A stretch of 64,000 nucleotides of DNA from Enoplosus armatus (Eukaryota; Chordata; Actinopteri; Centrarchiformes; Enoplosidae): NCBI RefSeq assembly GCF_043641665.1, contig NC_092186.1, positions 27,003,501 to 27,067,500 of the forward strand. The letters run 5' to 3'. The notes beneath the pieces are model-generated. The model had not been told where the DNA came from. It saw nothing but the letters and a program-made list of their open reading frames with translations, and did not search any database. Shown here one piece after another: positions 60,175-64,000 of this stretch; within the stretch, counting starts at the first letter, position 1; each line of letters begins with the position of its first letter. The translations under genes and the position numbers were made by a program.

Positions 60175-61136
60175 ATTATGTATATATTATATACTTATAC
60201 TTATAATCACTTTCAGTTTAAAAGATGAAACAAAAAAACACATTGTTCTTAACCATTTCTCTCAACACTGAAAAATGTGTGTTTAAAGTGCATTTCAGAG
60301 GATACACACATCCGAGGATAATTCCGGCCATTTTCAACGTAGAACAAATTTTGACATCATCTGGAATCTACCAATCGAATCTAACCAAAATCTTATCAAA
60401 TGGACCACTGAGTGATGTGAGAGTGTGCCTGCTTTCATGTGTGTTAGTGTTGACATTAACAGTTGGCCAAGTTATGATTTTTGTTTTTCAAGACATTACG
60501 TATGTGGGTGCTTTAGAAGATCTGATCTGTTGCCTCAATACATTGTACTGCTGCTGGAAAAACACCAGACAACTCAGTAAAATGGATGTAAAATGTTGTA
60601 TTCCTAACTATGTGTTTCACTTCCAAATTGGGGTGGAGTTAGATTTACTTCTATTCCAACAGGTGTTCAAATTAGATTTTTAAAAGGGGAGATTCACCTA
60701 TTTTCAACCTCATCTTAATCTATCTGCAATTAGGGATATAGTGTTAAAAAACACCTGCAGTTGTTGCCGATGTTCTATGTCTCTGGAGTACTGTATATGT
60801 CGCAGGTGGGAGAAGAACAACAGATTGTGCTGCGGTGCAGTGCCCCTGAGACACAGGATTATAGTGTGAAAAATGCCTGCAGTTATTCTTCATGTTCTCT
60901 AATACACATAGATTGAGATAAGATTGAAAATCTGCAAATCTCTCCCTTAAGAAGAGTGACATCTTTCATGGTATGGTGCCAGATGATAGTTATGATCAAC
61001 AACGACAATTGTCCCTTTTTATCCATCATCCTCTTTATTCATCCTCTTGGCTCCCGCCATTCCTAAATTCTTCTGGTCTGCTCCAATCCTGACTGTTATC
61101 TGTATTATTGATTTGTCACACTGAACTTAGTGGTAA

Positions 61137-61394
61137 CACACACTGGTTACACAATGCTCTCGACTTTTTGCTAGGGCAGTGACTGGTGACTATTTAGACA
61201 GTCTAGGCACACTTCCAATTACCATCAGGCTAGGTAAAGAGGTTTTCATACACACTGTTCAAGTGGTCAGAAACATTACACAACCTGTGATTGTAGGTCA
61301 GGACTTTCTACTCACACAATGCTGTTTTGGATTTGAGGGAAGGTACCTTAAAAGTAGGGAATCATACTACCGTCTCTCTCCTCTGTGCTACTGA
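61137..61394 (+). pseudogene. Retropepsin-like fragment, copy 7
   Basis: One private Arg-to-Gln change just after the G-Q-D-F-L motif (CpG-type G-to-A). Confidence 0.66.
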
Positions 61395-61885
61395 GACTGC
61401 TCCCCTGAGCAGCAATGCTGTCATCTTAAAGTGAGTCAAAGTAATGCACTTTTTTGTGCCCCCTCAAGTAAAATGGTGGATCATACTGAGAAGTTCACTA
61501 CATCCAGCATCTACAGTTAGCAGTAGTTAACAATTATTTTAGCAACAAGTAAAGCCATCTGTCCATCAAGAAACTACCTACTACCTACCTACTTTCCTTC
61601 ACAACAGAAAAAGGACTTTCTGTGAGACATACTGAACAACCTGAGTAGCAGTAAAGAGTAATCCTGAGCAGAACAGCTGAATAACTCAGACAGGCCGAGC
61701 GGGTGAATGAGGGAGTCCCTTTACTTCATGGGCATGCTTTTTTTAATTTTTTCTTCTTCTTCATGGGCCACTGCTGTACCCTGAGTAGATGACCATCTGT
61801 TCTGTCTTATGTAATACATACACAGAAGTAGACCGGAAAAGTGAACCGAGTGTTCTGAGCTTTTGGCTCACAGGGTTTACTTTTA

Positions 61886-62474
61886 TGTCATGTCTCGTCA
61901 TTTACATTAAGTTACCGTTTTTGTCTTGTTTAGTTATGTTGTCTTGTCATTTCCTGTTTTATTTTGTAGTAACTGTGTTCCCTCTCGTTTCAGACCACTT
62001 GTCTTCCTGCCCTCGTGTTTCCCGCCTTTGTGATTGTCAGCCCCGCCCTGATTGTTTCCACCTGTGTTTCACTCACCTCTTGTTTAAATAGTCTGCGTCT
62101 CCCTTTGTCGTGTGCCAGTTCGTCTTGTCCTTCATGTCATGTTTAGCAGGTCTAAGTCCGCATCTTGTTACTCAGTGAGTTCCTGTGTGAGTTTGATTCA
62201 GTGTTCTTGTTAATTTTTTCTGTCTAGATTTTCCCTGTTTTAGTCCTCCCCTCGTAGGAGTGATTTTCTGTTGATTACTTTGTTAGTTTAAGCTCCTTTG
62301 TTTTCTCGTATTTTTGTATTAGCGTTTTCCTCCGTTTTTAGGAGTGATTTTGATTTATTACTTTGTAGAGATTTCTTGCTTGGTCAAGCTTATTTTGTTA
62401 TCAATAAAGACTTTTGTTGTACTTTGTTTGAGTCGAGCGTTTGGGTTCATTTTTTGCCTTGCCTAGTCGTGACA
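61886..62474 (+). repeat. Ty3/gypsy LTR, copy 8
   Basis: Contains the private change near 62464; terminal TGTCATG and CGTGACA intact. Confidence 0.8.
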
Positions 62475-62491
62475 GAACGAACTGGCCAATC

Positions 62492-63238
62492 ATGAACCCA
62501 GCCGACTCTAGTCAGCTTAAAGAACAGGTTCTAGCATCAACTAGCATCAGACAGCATGAGGAGCAGGTGGCTGCCATAAGTCGTGGTGTTACTGATCTGT
62601 CCACGTGTCAGGAGGATTTTAAGATTTCAGTTATCACGCAGGTTAATTGCTTAGCTCAGCAGATGCAGGATATGCTCACTCACCTGCGAGAAGCTCCTCA
62701 TAGTTCGAGCCCGACCACATCTACCGAACGCTTGAGTGTTTCTGCTCCTGTTTTGCCGGTCATCTCTGCCATGCCTCCCCATCTTGCTGCACCTGAAAGA
62801 TTCACGGGTGAGTCTGTTCTGTGCAGGCCCTTCCTGGTCCAGTGCAACCTGCACTTCGAGATGAATCCCACTGCCTTCCCCACACCATGTTCTCGGGTCG
62901 CCTTCATCACGTCGCATCTCACCGGACAAGCGGCGGCTTGGGCCACCTCCGAGTGGGCTCGGGATTCCCCAGTGTGCAACTCGCCGGAGCTGTTCATAGA
63001 CTCTCTAAAGAAGATCTTTGACCACACCACACGGGAGGCAGCCCGAGTCCTGAAGAGGTTAGTACAAGGCAACCGACCTGTGTCAGACTACGCAGTTGAG
63101 TTCCGCACCATAACCGCAAGCAGCGATTGGAACGATCCAGCGTTATTTGACGCTTTTATTGAAGGACTGTCTGATCCCATTCAAGACCATCTAGCCCCTC
63201 AAGATCTACCCCAGGATCTGGACTGGAAGAAAGCCTGA
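62492..63238 (+). pseudogene. gag: Ty3/gypsy gag, truncated, copy 8
   Basis: Majority form with Cys111 and Arg205. Confidence 0.85.
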
Positions 63239-63820
63239 TGGCTTGGGATCTTGCTAAAGAACTAAGATTAAGATCAGAGCTATTACCTTGCCCTCTTAAG
63301 GCAAGCGCACTTGATGGCAACACCTTATTTCATGTCACACATAGGACCGAACCTTTTGACTCTGATTCCTTAGTTTTAGGTTTCCCGTGACTGTGCAGAC
63401 ACAATCCCCATGTTGATTGGAACACTGGCTCCATCTTGAGATGGAGGGAAAGCTGTAAACTTAGCTGTCTGCAGCCTGAGAGGAGGGTGACACTGGGTCG
63501 GTGCTCTGGAGAGAGTGTTGGTCTTCCCCTCCAGGGCCTGCTCAGGCTTCCGACCTATCCAATGTTCCTGCCTGTTACCATGACCTCGCCTAGCAGAGCT
63601 AGCAAAGCTAAGGCGACGTCTCTTCCTCCTCACCGTTCTATGCCTGTCCCATTGACCTCATTCCAGGTACTACCTTACCCAGGGGGCGTCTCTATTCCAT
63701 CTCGGGACCAGAGAGGAAGGCTATGGAGGATTACATTGAGACCTCTCTGAATTATATTGACTATGCTCCTCTTAATTACCATAAAGAACCGGTACCCTCT
63801 CCCTCTTATGTCCTCAGTGT

Positions 63821-64000
63821 TTGAGCAGTTACAGTCGGCCAAGATCTTCATTAAGCTCGACCTCCGAAACGCCTACCACCTTGTCCGCATCAGAGAAGGG
63901 GGATGAGTGGAAGACGGGATTCAACACACCTACTGGGCACTATGAATACATGGTTATGCCTTTTGGGTTAACAAATGCTCCGGCAGTGTTTCAAAACCTG
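63821..64000 (+). pseudogene. pol: Ty3/gypsy pol RT start, copy 8, cut by window edge
   Basis: Includes the shared extra-G frameshift and runs through [13 protein letters not shown] to the last base of the window. Confidence 0.85.

Larger units (their letters stand above)
53806..61434. repeat. Array unit, copy 7
   Basis: The most divergent full unit I saw, with several private substitutions: pol Ala258Val, a silent change near 57033, integrase Ser36Leu, Leu-to-Val in the unassigned frame, and Arg-to-Gln in the protease fragment. Marker 60834 is G. The SINE is at 58515-58764, the foldback at 60680-60951 and the protease/RT linker remnant at 55609-56191. Confidence 0.95.
8032..64000. repeat. 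Tandem array of 7629-bp retroelement-chimera units
   Basis: Corresponding landmarks recur every 7629 bp without any net insertion or deletion. For example, the gag stop codon falls at 9835, 17464, 25093, 32722, 40351, 47980, 55609 and 63238. There are seven full units and a partial eighth that leaves the window, so the true copy number is unknown. The left edge is sharp: from 8032 the sequence equals that from 15661, while 8031 and leftward does not match the end of a unit. Copies differ by only a few substitutions each in what I compared. Confidence 0.97.
61435..64000. repeat. Array unit, copy 8 (cut by window edge)
   Basis: The first 2566 bp of a unit. One private C-to-T change falls near 62464 at the end of the LTR. 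The protease/RT linker remnant is at 63238-63820. Confidence 0.95.

Noticed and set aside
8032..64000. Ribosomal DNA array
   Set aside because: The unit size is suggestive, but no rRNA-like sequence occurs and each unit is filled with retroelement and repeat sequence.
8032..64000. CRISPR or prokaryotic repeat system
   Set aside because: Spliced exons, poly(A) signals and fish-type transposons show this is a eukaryotic nuclear genome, and the repeat period is kilobases.

Overview
This is eukaryotic, almost certainly teleost fish, chromosomal DNA. The left 8 kb holds the last four coding exons (plus strand, GT-AG introns) of a sodium/sugar cotransporter of the SLC5 family. Its C-terminus looks most like SLC5A9 (SGLT4). 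The fish call rests on the gene, on chromodomain-bearing Ty3/gypsy elements of the type common in fish, and on a tRNA-like SINE with typical teleost wording.

Region 1 (1-8031): coding exons at 3034-3184, 4522-4690, 6142-6357 and 7380-7691 encode roughly the C-terminal 282 residues. A poly(A) signal lies at 7956-7961. Upstream exons are off the left edge. The introns hold transposon debris: L1-type LINE ORF1 and endonuclease remnants (minus strand, 1142-1625), a minus-strand SINE (about 1878-2000), a hAT transposase C-terminal remnant (about 2110-2245), a possible LINE 3' tail (about 4200-4350), a hAT-like terminus (about 5780-5865), and a complete 281-bp MITE with perfect 16-bp terminal inverted repeats and an 8-bp target duplication (6996-7276).

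Region 2 (8032-64000): a head-to-tail tandem array with a period of exactly 7629 bp. There are seven complete copies (starting at 8032, 15661, 23290, 30919, 38548, 46177 and 53806) and a 2566-bp eighth copy cut by the window edge. Each unit is a patchwork of dead mobile elements. In order it holds an unplaced 451-bp segment, one LTR (TGTCATG...CGTGACA), gag, protease remnant, RT-RNase H, integrase and a truncated chromodomain of one Ty3/gypsy element (plus strand). A SINE and an AT-rich stretch follow. Next comes an internally deleted second Ty3/gypsy element on the minus strand, an unassigned 500-bp stretch, a foldback repeat, and a retropepsin-like fragment of a third retroelement (plus strand).

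All copies share the same frameshifts, stops and deletions, so the elements were dead before amplification and the array grew at the DNA level, not by retrotransposition. Copies differ by only a handful of substitutions. Shared variants show that copies 3-4 and 5-6 are a duplicated two-unit block, which points to unequal exchange. No functional retroelement is present. The interest lies in a macrosatellite-like array of retroelement wreckage beginning about 70 bp beyond the poly(A) signal of a transporter gene. An assembly artefact must be excluded. To convert copy-1 positions to later copies, add multiples of 7629.
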